From Erythrobacter insulae (GTDB lineage Bacteria > Pseudomonadota > Alphaproteobacteria > Sphingomonadales > Sphingomonadaceae): a stretch of 64,000 nucleotides of DNA. The position numbers and the translations under genes are program-made. The notes beneath the pieces are model-generated. The model worked only from the letters and a program-made list of their open reading frames with translations. It ran no database searches and was not told where the DNA came from. Location: positions 934,501 to 998,500 of the forward strand of contig NZ_VHJK01000001.1 in NCBI RefSeq assembly GCF_007004095.1. Direction: 5' to 3'. Positions 17,555 to 25,781 of this stretch are shown in pieces (within the stretch, counting starts at the first letter, position 1; each line of letters starts with the position of its first letter).

Positions 17555-19360
17555 ATGGGTCAGACGAAGCCTTTTCTCCTGCTGGATGATGCGCGCAGCG
17601 ATGGCGCGGCGGATACGCTTTTTTACGAGAGCCCCCGCGAAATTTTCGTCGCCTACCGTCCGGACGAGGTCGAAAATGTGCTTGCCCTGGCAGAAGATTC
17701 GCGCGCCCGGGGCGGGCATTTGGCAGGCTATATCGGTTACGAAGCCGGATTGGCATTGGAACCAAAGCTGACCGGATCGGCCGATGCCCGCAGCGGAGCG
17801 GCAGGGCCGCTTGTCTGGTTGGGCCTGTTCGATGATCCCGTTCGGATTGCGGCCGCTGATGTACCGGCATGGCTGACAGAGCGCAGTGAAGGCTCCGCTT
17901 CGATCGGGCCTTTGGAACCTCAGCTATCGCCGGGCGGGTACGAAGCGGCCTTTGCCGCTTTGCGGGAGGCAATCCATGCGGGCGATATCTATCAGGCCAA
18001 CCTCACCTATCCTCTGGCTGGTTCGTATCGCGGAGACCCTGTGGCATTGTACAGCGCGCTGCGCGGCGCGGCGCAAGCGGGGTATGGCGGAATGGTGTTC
18101 GACGGTTCGCACTGGCTGCTCAGCTTTTCGCCTGAGTTATTCGTGGCGCTGGACGGGGACCAAGCCAAAGCCAAACCGATGAAAGGCACGCGACCGCGCG
18201 GGCACGACAAATCAAGCGATGCCGCTTTGGCTGAAGAATTGGCCGGATCGGTCAAAGACAAAGCCGAAAACCTGATGATCGTTGATCTGATGCGCAATGA
18301 TCTGAGCCGGGTGGCGGTGCCGGGCAGCGTGCGTGTCGATGCCCCTTTCGCGATTGAGAGCTATCCCACCGTGCATCAAATGGTTTCCAGCGTTCGCGCG
18401 CAGCTTGCACCGGACAAGGGCGCGATGGATTTGGTGCGGGCTTTGTTCCCGTGCGGTTCGATCACCGGCGCGCCCAAAATCCGCGCGATGGAGCTGATCA
18501 ACGAGCATGAGCGCGATGCGCGCGGGCCGTATTGCGGCGCCATCGGGCGGATCGATGAAGACGGTAATTCTGCTTTCAATGTCGCGATACGGACCCTGCG
18601 GCTGACTCCGATTGAAAATGATCAGGGCAGCGCCGTGCTTGGCATCGGATCGGCTATTGTGGCGGATAGCGATCCGCTGGCTGAGCGCCGCGAATGCGAA
18701 GTGAAAGCGGGCTTTGTCCGGCGGTCTTCGCCAGACCACAGCGCCGCTGCCTTTGATTTGATCGAAACGATGGCGTTTGATCCTGAAAATGGCATCGCGC
18801 TGCTGGAACTGCATCTTGCGCGGATGAAAAAGAGCGCGGCTGAACTGGGTTTTGAATTTGACCGGCACGCTGCGCGCAATCAGATCCATGCCCTGTGTTT
18901 TGACCTTGAAGAGCCAGCCAAGATCCGCTTGCTGTCTGCTCGCAGCGGGGCAACCGCTCTGGAAACAGGGCCGATGCCCGAACCGCGCGGCGAGCCTGCA
19001 AAAGTGATTGCTTTGCCCAACCCGCTCGATCCGTCCGATTGGCGGCTGTCTCACAAGACATCGGATCGCGGATTTTATGCAGATGCGCTGGCCGCGGCAA
19101 AGGGCATGGGCGCGGATGAGGCAATACTGGTCCGCGAAGATGGACTTGTAACCGAAGGCAGCACCACCAACATCTTTGTCGAACGGGGTGGGATGTTCCT
19201 GACCCCGCGCGCATCATCCGGACTGTTGCCGGGCGTATTGCGCGAATATCTGATCGAGAAAGATCAGGCGCGCGAAGCGGACCTGACGCTCGATGATCTT
19301 ACCAATGGCTTTATGCTCGGCAATGCTGTGCGCGGCCTGTTCAAAGGCACGCTAATATGA
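17555..19360 (+). CDS. pabB-pabC: fused aminodeoxychorismate synthase component I / aminodeoxychorismate lyase
   Basis: Two folate-pathway enzymes in one chain of 601 residues. The N-terminal ~390 residues are PabB, which aminates chorismate. Its signature regions are GDIYQANLTYP, KPMKGTRPRG, ENLMIVDLMRNDLSRV and CGSITGAPKIRAMELI. After a short linker the PabC part begins near FDLIETMAFD and includes EGSTTNIFVE and SSGLLPGVLRE; it is the PLP-dependent lyase releasing 4-aminobenzoate and pyruvate. ATG at 17555 follows AAGGCAGG; an upstream TTG at 17525 is possible. Its stop overlaps the pseudouridine synthase gene by four bases. The glutaminase PabA must be encoded elsewhere. Confidence 0.95.
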   Translation: MGQTKPFLLLDDARSDGAADTLFYESPREIFVAYRPDEVENVLALAEDSRARGGHLAGYIGYEAGLALEPKLTGSADARSGAAGPLVWLGLFDDPVRIAAADVPAWLTERSEGSASIGPLEPQLSPGGYEAAFAALREAIHAGDIYQANLTYPLAGSYRGDPVALYSALRGAAQAGYGGMVFDGSHWLLSFSPELFVALDGDQAKAKPMKGTRPRGHDKSSDAALAEELAGSVKDKAENLMIVDLMRNDLSRVAVPGSVRVDAPFAIESYPTVHQMVSSVRAQLAPDKGAMDLVRALFPCGSITGAPKIRAMELINEHERDARGPYCGAIGRIDEDGNSAFNVAIRTLRLTPIENDQGSAVLGIGSAIVADSDPLAERRECEVKAGFVRRSSPDHSAAAFDLIETMAFDPENGIALLELHLARMKKSAAELGFEFDRHAARNQIHALCFDLEEPAKIRLLSARSGATALETGPMPEPRGEPAKVIALPNPLDPSDWRLSHKTSDRGFYADALAAAKGMGADEAILVREDGLVTEGSTTNIFVERGGMFLTPRASSGLLPGVLREYLIEKDQAREADLTLDDLTNGFMLGNAVRGLFKGTLI

Positions 19361-20151
19361 ATATTCCAATCCTGTTTGAAGACGGCGAGGCGCTTGTGAT
19401 CAACAAGCCTGCTGGCCTTCCTGTTGACCGACCGAAACGCGGTGGGCCTGCGCTGTTCGATCATATCGAACAATTGAAGCTGGGTTTTCAACGCCCGCCA
19501 GTTGCCGTCCACCGGCTGGACACTGATACCAGCGGCTGTCTTTTGATGGCGCGCAATCCCAAATCGCTCAAACGGTTCAATAAAGCGTTTGAAGATCGCC
19601 TGGTGGGCAAGACCTATCTGGCCATCATCGATTTCGAACCTGCCGAACAATCAGGCACGATTTCGCTCAATCTGTCCAAGATCAGCTCGGCTGAAAAAGG
19701 CTGGCGCATGATCGCCGCCAAAAAAGGCAAGCCCGCCGTTTCGCATTGGGAGCTGCTGCAGACGATTGGCGAAGGCGACAAGAAACGCTCGCTTATTCGT
19801 TTCCGGCCTGAAACGGGCCGCACGCATCAGCTGCGTGTTCACGCGCTGCAAGGCCTTGGCGCACCGCTGCTGGGTGATCCGGTTTACGGCCCGGTGCGTG
19901 GCCAGAATAAAGGCGCGCCGCGCACTATGTTGCATGCAGAGGCGATCCACATAATCCGCGAAGGCAAAGATCCGATCAGCGCGTTTGCGCCGTTCCCGGA
20001 GGATTTTGAACGCGCTGGCCTGACTGCGCCCGAACCGCCGGCCTCACCGGCGCGCGCGCCTCAACCAGACGCAGAGCACATTGCCGCACCCGCTGCCACA
20101 CCTGACACCACAACTGACACCGCACCCGACACCGCATCGGACAATGGATAA
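19357..20151 (+). CDS. RluA-family pseudouridine synthase with a Thr/Asp/Pro-rich tail
   Basis: RNA pseudouridine synthase of 264 residues. The catalytic motif HRLDTDTSG lies at 52-60 (Asp55), followed by GKTYLAI and the RTHQLRVH stretch typical of RluA-type enzymes. The target site (rRNA or tRNA position) cannot be told from sequence. After the catalytic domain the last ~45 residues are low complexity, rich in Pro, Ala, Thr and Asp. They are partly encoded by a 12-bp tandem repeat, and the end of the frame overlaps the start of arfB by eight bases. Confidence 0.92.
   Translation: MNIPILFEDGEALVINKPAGLPVDRPKRGGPALFDHIEQLKLGFQRPPVAVHRLDTDTSGCLLMARNPKSLKRFNKAFEDRLVGKTYLAIIDFEPAEQSGTISLNLSKISSAEKGWRMIAAKKGKPAVSHWELLQTIGEGDKKRSLIRFRPETGRTHQLRVHALQGLGAPLLGDPVYGPVRGQNKGAPRTMLHAEAIHIIREGKDPISAFAPFPEDFERAGLTAPEPPASPARAPQPDAEHIAAPAATPDTTTDTAPDTASDNG
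20103..20138. repeat. 12-bp tandem repeat in the 3' end of the pseudouridine synthase gene
   Basis: Three units with core GACACC lie at 20103-20114, 20115-20126 and 20127-20138. They keep frame and encode the Thr/Asp-rich tail of the synthase, ending six bases before the arfB start codon. Confidence 0.75.
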
Positions 20152-20560
20152 CTCTCTTCTTGATCGCGCTCATGCGCTTGCCGAAGAGAGCTTTCTGGCG
20201 GGGTCCGGCCCCGGCGGCCAAAATGCCAATAAGGTCGCGACCGAGGTACAATTGCGCGTCAATATCTATGCGCTGCGCCTATCGCCGCCAGTCTTTGCGC
20301 GTCTGCGTGATCTAGCAGGGTCCAAGCTGACCACAGCGGGCGATCTGTTGATCACCGCGCGTCAACACCGGACCCAAGACGCCAATCGGCAAGCCGCGCG
20401 TGAAAAGCTGGAGGATATGCTCGAAGAGGCCCATCGCCAGCCGAAAAAGCGGGCCAAAACGCGAATCAACCGGATCGGTAAAACAAAACGATTGAAAACC
20501 AAAAAGGCGCGCGGCGATGTCAAAGCAAAACGCGGCAAGGTGAGCCGGTCCGATTGGTAA
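20144..20560 (+). CDS. arfB: alternative ribosome-rescue factor ArfB (YaeJ-like)
   Basis: Peptidyl-tRNA hydrolase of 138 residues that frees ribosomes stalled at mRNA ends. The catalytic GGQ is at 24-26 in GSGPGGQNANKV, early in the protein as expected for ArfB rather than RF1/RF2. The C-terminus is the long basic tail (about 100-138, Lys/Arg-rich) that threads the empty mRNA channel. I place the start at ATG 20144; the frame extends further upstream but that part is low complexity within the previous gene. It overlaps the pseudouridine synthase stop by eight bases, and rpmG lies 140 bases downstream. Confidence 0.92.
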   Translation: MDNSLLDRAHALAEESFLAGSGPGGQNANKVATEVQLRVNIYALRLSPPVFARLRDLAGSKLTTAGDLLITARQHRTQDANRQAAREKLEDMLEEAHRQPKKRAKTRINRIGKTKRLKTKKARGDVKAKRGKVSRSDW

Positions 20561-20606
20561 AGTCTGCGCCCTTGCGCGCTTGACTTTTCCACGGGAATCG
20601 GCGAAT

Positions 20607-20660
20607 GGCGCGCTTCTATCGGCGATGCCCCGCTTGGGCCGGGCGCGCCGTTTTGTGTTT
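20607..20660 (+). terminator. possible terminator between arfB and rpmG
   Basis: GGCGCGC at 20607-20613 can pair with GCGCGCC at 20643-20649, followed by TTTTGTGTTTT. The loop is 29 bases, longer than usual, but the T-rich tail fits a factor-independent terminator after arfB. Confidence 0.35.
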
Positions 20661-20702
20661 TCTGGCCGATATCGGCCCATCAGACAGACTTAGGATACCG
20701 CC

Positions 20703-20870
20703 ATGGCGAAGCCCGCAACCGTCAAGATCAAGCTCGTCTCGACCGAGGGCACGGGCTTTTACTACACGACCAAAAAGAACCCGCGTAACATCACCGAGAA
20801 AATGGTGTTCCGTAAATACGATCCGGTCGCGAAAAAGCACGTCGAGTTCAAGGAAGCGAAGATCAAGTAA
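20703..20870 (+). CDS. rpmG: 50S ribosomal protein L33
   Basis: Short gene of 55 residues beginning [14 protein letters not shown] and containing [11 protein letters not shown] and MVFRKYDP, all characteristic of L33. It is a component of the large ribosomal subunit near the E site. No CxxC pair is seen, so this is the zinc-free form. The ATG at 20703 is spaced by a few bases from AGGATACCGCC. It is probably transcribed alone, between the possible terminator after arfB and lolA. Confidence 0.95.
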   Translation: MAKPATVKIKLVSTEGTGFYYTTKKNPRNITEKMVFRKYDPVAKKHVEFKEAKIK

Positions 20871-20974
20871 GATCTGACGCGGACGCGCTTGTCTAGTCAT
20901 AGCGCGCCAACCTTGCTGCTTGCATTTTTAATAGTTCAGCCGCAGTTCAACGCTTTGTCCTTAACGACTGGGGC

Positions 20975-21658
20975 ATGATGATGCTGACCTCTATTTTAAA
21001 AACCCGATCCAAACGATTCGCTGCCGCAGCCTGCGCCGGCGCAATTGCGTTTGCCCTGCCCGTATTCGCTCCGTTCACTGCGGTGCCAGCGGCGCAGGCA
21101 CAATCAAACGAAGCCAAACTGGACCGTGCGGTGAACGCATTGCGGGCGATCTCCACGATGCGCGCCGATTTTTCCCAGACTGACCGTGCCGGCAATGTTG
21201 CGCGCGGTACGATGACCCTGAAACGCCCCGGAAAAATCCGGTTCGATTACGGCAAAGACGCTGACTTGCTCGTCATCTCAAACGGCAAATCGCTGTATAT
21301 GGTGGATTACGAGGTCAATCAGGTCGAACGCTGGCCAATCAAGAATTCGCCCCTTGGCGCGTTGCTCGATCCAAACCGGGATGTGAAGAAATACGGCAAA
21401 CTGATGCCGACCAGTTCTTCCGATGTCTTGAGTATCGAGGTCCGCGATCCCAAACGCCCCGAATTTGGTGTGATGAATCTGATCTTCGTCAGCAATCCCG
21501 GCGCGCCGGGCGGAATGCAATTGACCCATTGGGTCGCGCTGGATGCGCAAAATCACCGGACCACCGTGCGGCTTTCGAATCATCGCTATGGTGTCTCGGT
21601 CGCCGAAAGCACATTTCAGTTCAAAGATCCGCGCCAGTCATCCCGTCGCCCACGCTGA
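20975..21658 (+). CDS. lolA: outer-membrane lipoprotein carrier LolA-like protein
   Basis: Periplasmic chaperone of 227 residues that ferries lipoproteins from the inner to the outer membrane. There are three possible ATG starts in a row (20975, 20978, 20981). The signal peptide is long, ending around AQAQS. The mature part has MRADFSQTDRAGNVARGTMTLKRPGKIRFDY, the typical opening strands of the LolA half barrel, and later YMVDYEVNQVERWPI. The C-terminus is basic. It is followed by a candidate sRNA with a strong terminator. Confidence 0.88.
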   Translation: MMMLTSILKTRSKRFAAAACAGAIAFALPVFAPFTAVPAAQAQSNEAKLDRAVNALRAISTMRADFSQTDRAGNVARGTMTLKRPGKIRFDYGKDADLLVISNGKSLYMVDYEVNQVERWPIKNSPLGALLDPNRDVKKYGKLMPTSSSDVLSIEVRDPKRPEFGVMNLIFVSNPGAPGGMQLTHWVALDAQNHRTTVRLSNHRYGVSVAESTFQFKDPRQSSRRPR

Positions 21659-21756
21659 ACGGCTCGGCCCTGTAAAGTTGTATGAATGCGACAAAACTAG
21701 GGTTTCATTCATATAGCTGAAAGCCAGTTTGGCGTAATAATACGTCATAAGGTGGT

Positions 21757-21869
21757 TGAAGGGCAGGTTTCCCCCCTGTTGCCAGCTCTTTGCGAAGACT
21801 GCCTTGTACAAGCGTGACGAACGCTAATACGGAACCCCTGTCTCATCGCCCCCGAGACAGGGGTTTTTT
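21757..21869 (+). ncRNA. candidate small RNA with C-rich loop and strong terminator
   Basis: The 216-base gap after lolA has no convincing reading frame but shows successive structures. GGCAGG at 21762-21767 can pair with CCTGTTGCC, leaving a C-rich loop (TTTCCCC) that could bind Shine-Dalgarno sequences. AGCGT-GACGA-ACGCT (21811-21825) is a perfect small hairpin, and a 12-bp terminator with a T tail ends the element. The layout resembles alphaproteobacterial regulatory sRNAs. It may belong to a described family such as suhB/MmgR, which I cannot confirm. The 5' end is a guess. The alternative is that it is only the lolA 3' UTR. Confidence 0.5.
21833..21869 (+). terminator. strong factor-independent terminator
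   Basis: AACCCCTGTCTC at 21833-21844 pairs perfectly with GAGACAGGGGTT at 21854-21865 and is followed by TTTT. On the minus strand no T-run follows, so it serves plus-strand transcripts: the candidate sRNA and/or lolA. Confidence 0.9.
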
Positions 21870-21874
21870 CGTTC

Positions 21875-23311
21875 TTACTCCCAGCCGAACGCCTTGCGAA
21901 TGATGTCATAAATGACATTCTGCTCAATCACGCCGCGCGCTTTGTCGGAACCGGGGCCGGTTGCATAAAGCGCGACATCTTCACCGGCATGCGTTTCGCT
22001 ATCGGTCGGAATCGCGGCTTGTTGCTGCGCATTGATCCCTGTTTCGGGTATTGGCCGTTCTGCCAGATTGGCAATCGCGCCGGGCCCGTTGGCATAACCC
22101 AGCGTGGTGTAAGGCTTGCCATCGGCGGCTTTGGAAACCTCTGCGACTTCATCGCCGCCGCCTTCGGGCGGTACGACCAATCCCAGAATATCATTCCCGC
22201 GCCGAGGATAGCCAGCAATGGTAAAGACGTGGCTGTGATCCGCAGTAACCAGGATCAGCGTTTCTTCGGGATCCGTATTGTCGACAGCGTACTGGATCGC
22301 CCGCGCAAACTCGACCGTTTCTTCGAGTGCAAAGCCCGCCTTGCCAGCATGGTGTCCGTGGTCAATCCGGCCCGATTCTACCATCAGGTAATAGCCATTG
22401 GGATCCGATTTGATCCGTGTGATCGCTTGCGCGGTCATTTCAGTAAGAGTGGGTTCGCTCTGACCTTTGCCGTCCATCCGCTCGGCCATGTAAGTCATAT
22501 GGCTTGGCGAAAAGACGCCTAGCAATGGTTTGTCCATCGGCGCCGCGTTCATCGCGTCCGAACTGCGCACAAAGGTGCCTCCGGTGCGTGTCATCCAGTC
22601 AGCAGGCAGGTTTGCGTCTGCATTGAGCCTGCGCCCGGTATCATCGGTGCCTTCGCCATAAAATGAACCGAGCCCGCCGCCCAGCGCAACGTCCCAATCG
22701 GCTTCGATCAGCTGGGTTGCAATGTCCTTGCACCCTTTACCGCGCTCGTCTTCGGGAATGGCCGCATCTGCTTCCCAATTGCGATCCGCGCTGCGGGCAT
22801 AGACGCTGGCAGGGGTCGCATGGGTAATGCGAGCGGTCGAAACGATACCAAGCGCAAGGCCTTTATCTTTGGCCTCTTCACCCAGCAGCGGCAGCGGGTT
22901 TGCAAGGCCGGATGCGCAATCACCGCGGACGGTGCCGGTCCCAACGCCAAGCAGGCCGATATTGGTTTTCGCACCGGAATGCATCGCTGTTGCTGTGCCC
23001 GCGCTATCCGGAACCTGAGCATTGCTATTGTATGTTTTAACCAACGCAACATTTTCGAACTTTTCAAAACTAAGCAGGTTTTCCTCGCCAGTCTCACCCC
23101 TTTTTTGACCTTCGTAAATGCGCGCCGCCGTGATGGTCGATATGCCCATCCCGTCGCCGATAAACAGGATCACATTCTTGGCCTTTGCCGGTGCCTCGGG
23201 CGCTACCGAGCCCACGCTCTGCATTGCATAGGTCCCCTCAGGCGGAGTGCAGGCGGCGATGGGCAGCGTAGTTGCCAACAGGGCGGCAGTAAAAAGGCGC
23301 GTGCGGATCAT
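21875..23311 (-). CDS. phoA: alkaline phosphatase, lipoprotein form
   Basis: Metal-dependent phosphomonoesterase of 478 residues. A lipobox PIAAC gives lipidated Cys21. The first metal site is FIGDGMG (Asp53), and the nucleophile is Ser103 in PDSAGTATAM. Later metal ligands are visible in MVESGRIDHGHHAGK and TADHSH. The ATG at 23311 follows CTGGAGACCG; the reading frame runs 1 kb further upstream, but that part is antisense to xth and is not coding. The enzyme would release phosphate from organic esters outside the inner membrane, matching the porin and PstS earlier in the window. A CGTCATA motif lies upstream. Confidence 0.95.
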   Translation of the reverse strand: MIRTRLFTAALLATTLPIAACTPPEGTYAMQSVGSVAPEAPAKAKNVILFIGDGMGISTITAARIYEGQKRGETGEENLLSFEKFENVALVKTYNSNAQVPDSAGTATAMHSGAKTNIGLLGVGTGTVRGDCASGLANPLPLLGEEAKDKGLALGIVSTARITHATPASVYARSADRNWEADAAIPEDERGKGCKDIATQLIEADWDVALGGGLGSFYGEGTDDTGRRLNADANLPADWMTRTGGTFVRSSDAMNAAPMDKPLLGVFSPSHMTYMAERMDGKGQSEPTLTEMTAQAITRIKSDPNGYYLMVESGRIDHGHHAGKAGFALEETVEFARAIQYAVDNTDPEETLILVTADHSHVFTIAGYPRRGNDILGLVVPPEGGGDEVAEVSKAADGKPYTTLGYANGPGAIANLAERPIPETGINAQQQAAIPTDSETHAGEDVALYATGPGSDKARGVIEQNVIYDIIRKAFGWE

Positions 23312-23350
23312 AATTCGGTCTCCAGAAACGATTTGGCGACACGCTATCGC

Positions 23351-23365
23351 CTTACGATATGACGG
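23351..23365 (-). promoter_or_regulatory. possible Pho-box-like site upstream of phoA
   Basis: On the minus strand this reads CCGTCAT-ATCG-TAAG. Its first half and the following bases resemble the motif upstream of pstS (GCGTCAT-ACAA-TCGTAGT). It lies about 40 bases before the phoA start. The match to the CTGTCAT consensus is partial. Confidence 0.28.
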
Positions 23366-23413
23366 GAAAGCTAAACCTTGTGAGACTATCGCCATCACCC
23401 TAAGTGCATTGGC

Positions 23414-24202
23414 ATGATTTCTGTAGCCACCTGGAATATCAATTCGGTCCGCCTGCGCCTGCCGATTGTCGAACACTACCTCCGCGATGAGGCCCCTGAT
23501 GTGCTGTGCCTTCAGGAAATCAAATGCGAGAATGACAAGTTTCCCGCCGAGGCGCTGGCCGAAATGGGGTATAAGCATCAGGCGGTTTGCGGACAAAAAG
23601 GCTATCACGGGGTCGCCACTGTCAGCCGTCTGCCGATCCGCGAAATATCGCGCCACGATTGGCAGGATAATGGCGAAGCACGCCATATCGGCGTTGAGAT
23701 TGTCGGCAAGGATATGGTGGTCGAAAACGTCTATGTCCCTGCAGGCGGCGACATTCCTGATCGAGAGAAGAACACGAAATTCGGTCAGAAGCTGGATTTT
23801 CTGGAGCGTATGACCCGTTGGGCAGACACGGTGCATCGGCCCACTTTGATCGTCGGGGATTTCAACATCGCCCCGCTTGAAAGCGACGTCTGGAGCCATA
23901 AACAACTGCTGAAAGTCGTGAGCCATACGCCGCTTGAGGTGGAAACGTTGCAGCGGTTCAAGGACGCTCATGGGTTTGTCGATCTGGGCCGCGAATTTAT
24001 TCAAGATCCTGATCGTTATTTCAGCTGGTGGTCCTACCGCTCGCCCGATTGGCGCAAGAATGATCGCGGCCGGCGGCTGGATCATATGTGGGCGAGCGAG
24101 GCGCTGGCGAAACAGGCAACGGGGCACCGGATACTCGAAGAAGCGCGCAGCTGGGAAAAACCGTCTGACCATATCCCGCTCATCACGGAGTTCGATCTCT
24201 GA
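23414..24202 (+). CDS. xth: exodeoxyribonuclease III
   Basis: AP endonuclease / 3'-5' exonuclease of 262 residues in base-excision repair. The EEP-fold motifs appear in order: TWNINSVRLRL, LCLQEIKC, GVATVSRLP, VGDFNIAP with the catalytic Asp and Asn, RLDHMWAS and the final SDHIPLI. There is no signal peptide. The stop overlaps what appears to be a CTG start of ribA (CTGA), so xth, ribA and the acetyltransferase gene form one tightly packed unit. Confidence 0.96.
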   Translation: MISVATWNINSVRLRLPIVEHYLRDEAPDVLCLQEIKCENDKFPAEALAEMGYKHQAVCGQKGYHGVATVSRLPIREISRHDWQDNGEARHIGVEIVGKDMVVENVYVPAGGDIPDREKNTKFGQKLDFLERMTRWADTVHRPTLIVGDFNIAPLESDVWSHKQLLKVVSHTPLEVETLQRFKDAHGFVDLGREFIQDPDRYFSWWSYRSPDWRKNDRGRRLDHMWASEALAKQATGHRILEEARSWEKPSDHIPLITEFDL

Positions 24203-25269
24203 GCGAGACGGTATCTCCCGCACGCCGCGCCGCACAGGCAGTTGATGCGCTGCGCCATGGCTGGCCGCTGGCGTTTGCAGACGGACCCGTGCTGCTCCCG
24301 GTTGAAACCGCAATTGCCAGCGCCGCGACCAGCGATTCGATGCTGATTTCTGCCGCCCGCGCGGCCACTCTAAAGCTCGCCAATCAGCGCGAGGCTGCCG
24401 TGCCCCACGCGCCGGTTTTGATCCGCGGCGGCGAGCCGTTCGATCTTCTCAGCGCGGTGCCGATTGCGGATCCCGCGCTTGATCTGCGCAATCCATTCAA
24501 AGGCCCGTTCCGCGCGGCGGCGATTGAATGGGCCGAAGCGGCGGACGCAGCGATGGAGCTGGCGCGGATCGCCGGTATTTTGCCGGCCTTTATGGTCAAT
24601 CCTGACAATGCGGGCGAGGCCCATTCGATTACCGCAAACGATATCGGCGCTTACACCCAATCGGGGTCACTGCGCATTATTACCCGCGCAAAATTGCCGG
24701 TGACGGCCAGCGAAAACGCGGAAATCGTGGCGTTTCGATCTTCCGCCGATACCCGCGAACATGTCGCGTTGATTATCGGAAATCAGAACGGCGATCGTGC
24801 GCCGCTGGTGCGGTTGCACTCGGAATGTCTGACGGGCGATATTCTCGGCAGTTTGAAATGCGACTGCGGGCCGCAATTGGACGCTGCGCTGCACGCAATG
24901 GCCGATCACGCCGCACAAACCGGGGGCTGGGGCGCGCTGCTATACATGCGTCAGGAAGGGCGCGGCATCGGGCTGGTGAACAAGCTGCGCGCCTACAGCT
25001 TGCAAGACGCCGGTTTCGATACGGTCGATGCCAATCAACGATTGGGCCTGCCGGATGAGGCCCGCGATTTTGCGACCGCCGCGCGAATGCTGGATTTGCT
25101 CGGTGCCCGGAAAATCCGCTTGATGACGAACAATCCGGCCAAGGTCGATGCGCTTGCCAGTGCCGGCATCGAAGTGGCCGAACGGGTTCAGCATCAATTG
25201 CCTGATAATCCGCACAATGCGCGATATTTGGCCACCAAACGCGACAGATCAGGGCATCTGCTGAAATGA
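24199..25269 (+). CDS. ribA: GTP cyclohydrolase II with short N-terminal extension; apparent CTG start
   Basis: First enzyme of riboflavin synthesis, opening the imidazole ring of GTP. The zinc site is SECLTGDILGSLKCDCG; catalytic and GTP-binding stretches RQEGRGIGLVNKLRAY, DANQRLGLPDEARDF and MTNNPAKVDAL follow. The conserved-looking N-terminus (RRAAQAVDALRHGWPLAF) lies upstream of the first ATG/GTG/TTG in frame, which is GTG at 24289. The only reasonable initiation point upstream is CTG at 24199, with GGAG eight bases before it and a CTGA overlap with the xth stop; the next upstream in-frame stop is close. This start gives 356 residues. Starting at 24289 would give 326. Confidence 0.9.
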   Translation: MSETVSPARRAAQAVDALRHGWPLAFADGPVLLPVETAIASAATSDSMLISAARAATLKLANQREAAVPHAPVLIRGGEPFDLLSAVPIADPALDLRNPFKGPFRAAAIEWAEAADAAMELARIAGILPAFMVNPDNAGEAHSITANDIGAYTQSGSLRIITRAKLPVTASENAEIVAFRSSADTREHVALIIGNQNGDRAPLVRLHSECLTGDILGSLKCDCGPQLDAALHAMADHAAQTGGWGALLYMRQEGRGIGLVNKLRAYSLQDAGFDTVDANQRLGLPDEARDFATAARMLDLLGARKIRLMTNNPAKVDALASAGIEVAERVQHQLPDNPHNARYLATKRDRSGHLLK

Positions 25270-25778
25270 AAAGCGCGCAGATGCCGATTACCATCCGGCC
25301 TGAGGCGGCAGGAGACGAGAAGACGATCCACGCGCTGACCACAGCGGCATTCAAAGACATGCCGTTTGCCGATGGTGACGAACCAGATCTGATTGATCGC
25401 TTGCGCGCCGCAAGCGATCTGACGCTTTCACTGGTCGCAGAGGATGTTGAGCGGATCGTTGGCCATATCGCCTTTTCGCCGGTCACCATCAGCGATGGAA
25501 CACGCGATTGGTATGGGCTTGGCCCGGTGTCCGTCTGGCCCGAATTGCAGAAGAAAGGCGTTGGCAGCGCTCTGATCGAACGCGGAATTGCCGATCTGCG
25601 TGCGGCGGGCGCGAAGGGTATCGTCCTGCTGGGCAGTAACATTTACTATCCGCGCTTTGGCTTCGTGCACGAACCGCAGCTTACCTATAAAGGCGCGCCG
25701 CCCGAATATTTCCAATGCATGCTGCTCGATGGTGAACTGCCCAGCGGGGAAACCCGCTTTGCACCGGCTTTCGGATAA
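25266..25778 (+). CDS. GNAT N-acetyltransferase, YhbS-like
   Basis: Acetyl-CoA-dependent transferase of 170 residues. The core reads LGPVSVWPELQKKGVGSALIERGI, containing the Q/K-x-x-G-x-G/A acetyl-CoA loop (KKGVGSA), and then VLLGSNIYYPRFGF, typical of the YhbS-like group. It overlaps ribA by four bases. The substrate is unknown, and co-location with riboflavin synthesis gives no direct hint. A second ATG at codon 6 is a possible start. Confidence 0.9.
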   Translation: MKSAQMPITIRPEAAGDEKTIHALTTAAFKDMPFADGDEPDLIDRLRAASDLTLSLVAEDVERIVGHIAFSPVTISDGTRDWYGLGPVSVWPELQKKGVGSALIERGIADLRAAGAKGIVLLGSNIYYPRFGFVHEPQLTYKGAPPEYFQCMLLDGELPSGETRFAPAFG

Positions 25779-25781
25779 GGC

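Noticed and set aside
23312..24313. Long minus-strand reading frame fused to the start of the alkaline phosphatase frame (would make an 812-residue protein)
   Set aside because: It is antisense to xth, lacks domains, and phoA has its own ATG with GGAG and a lipobox right after.
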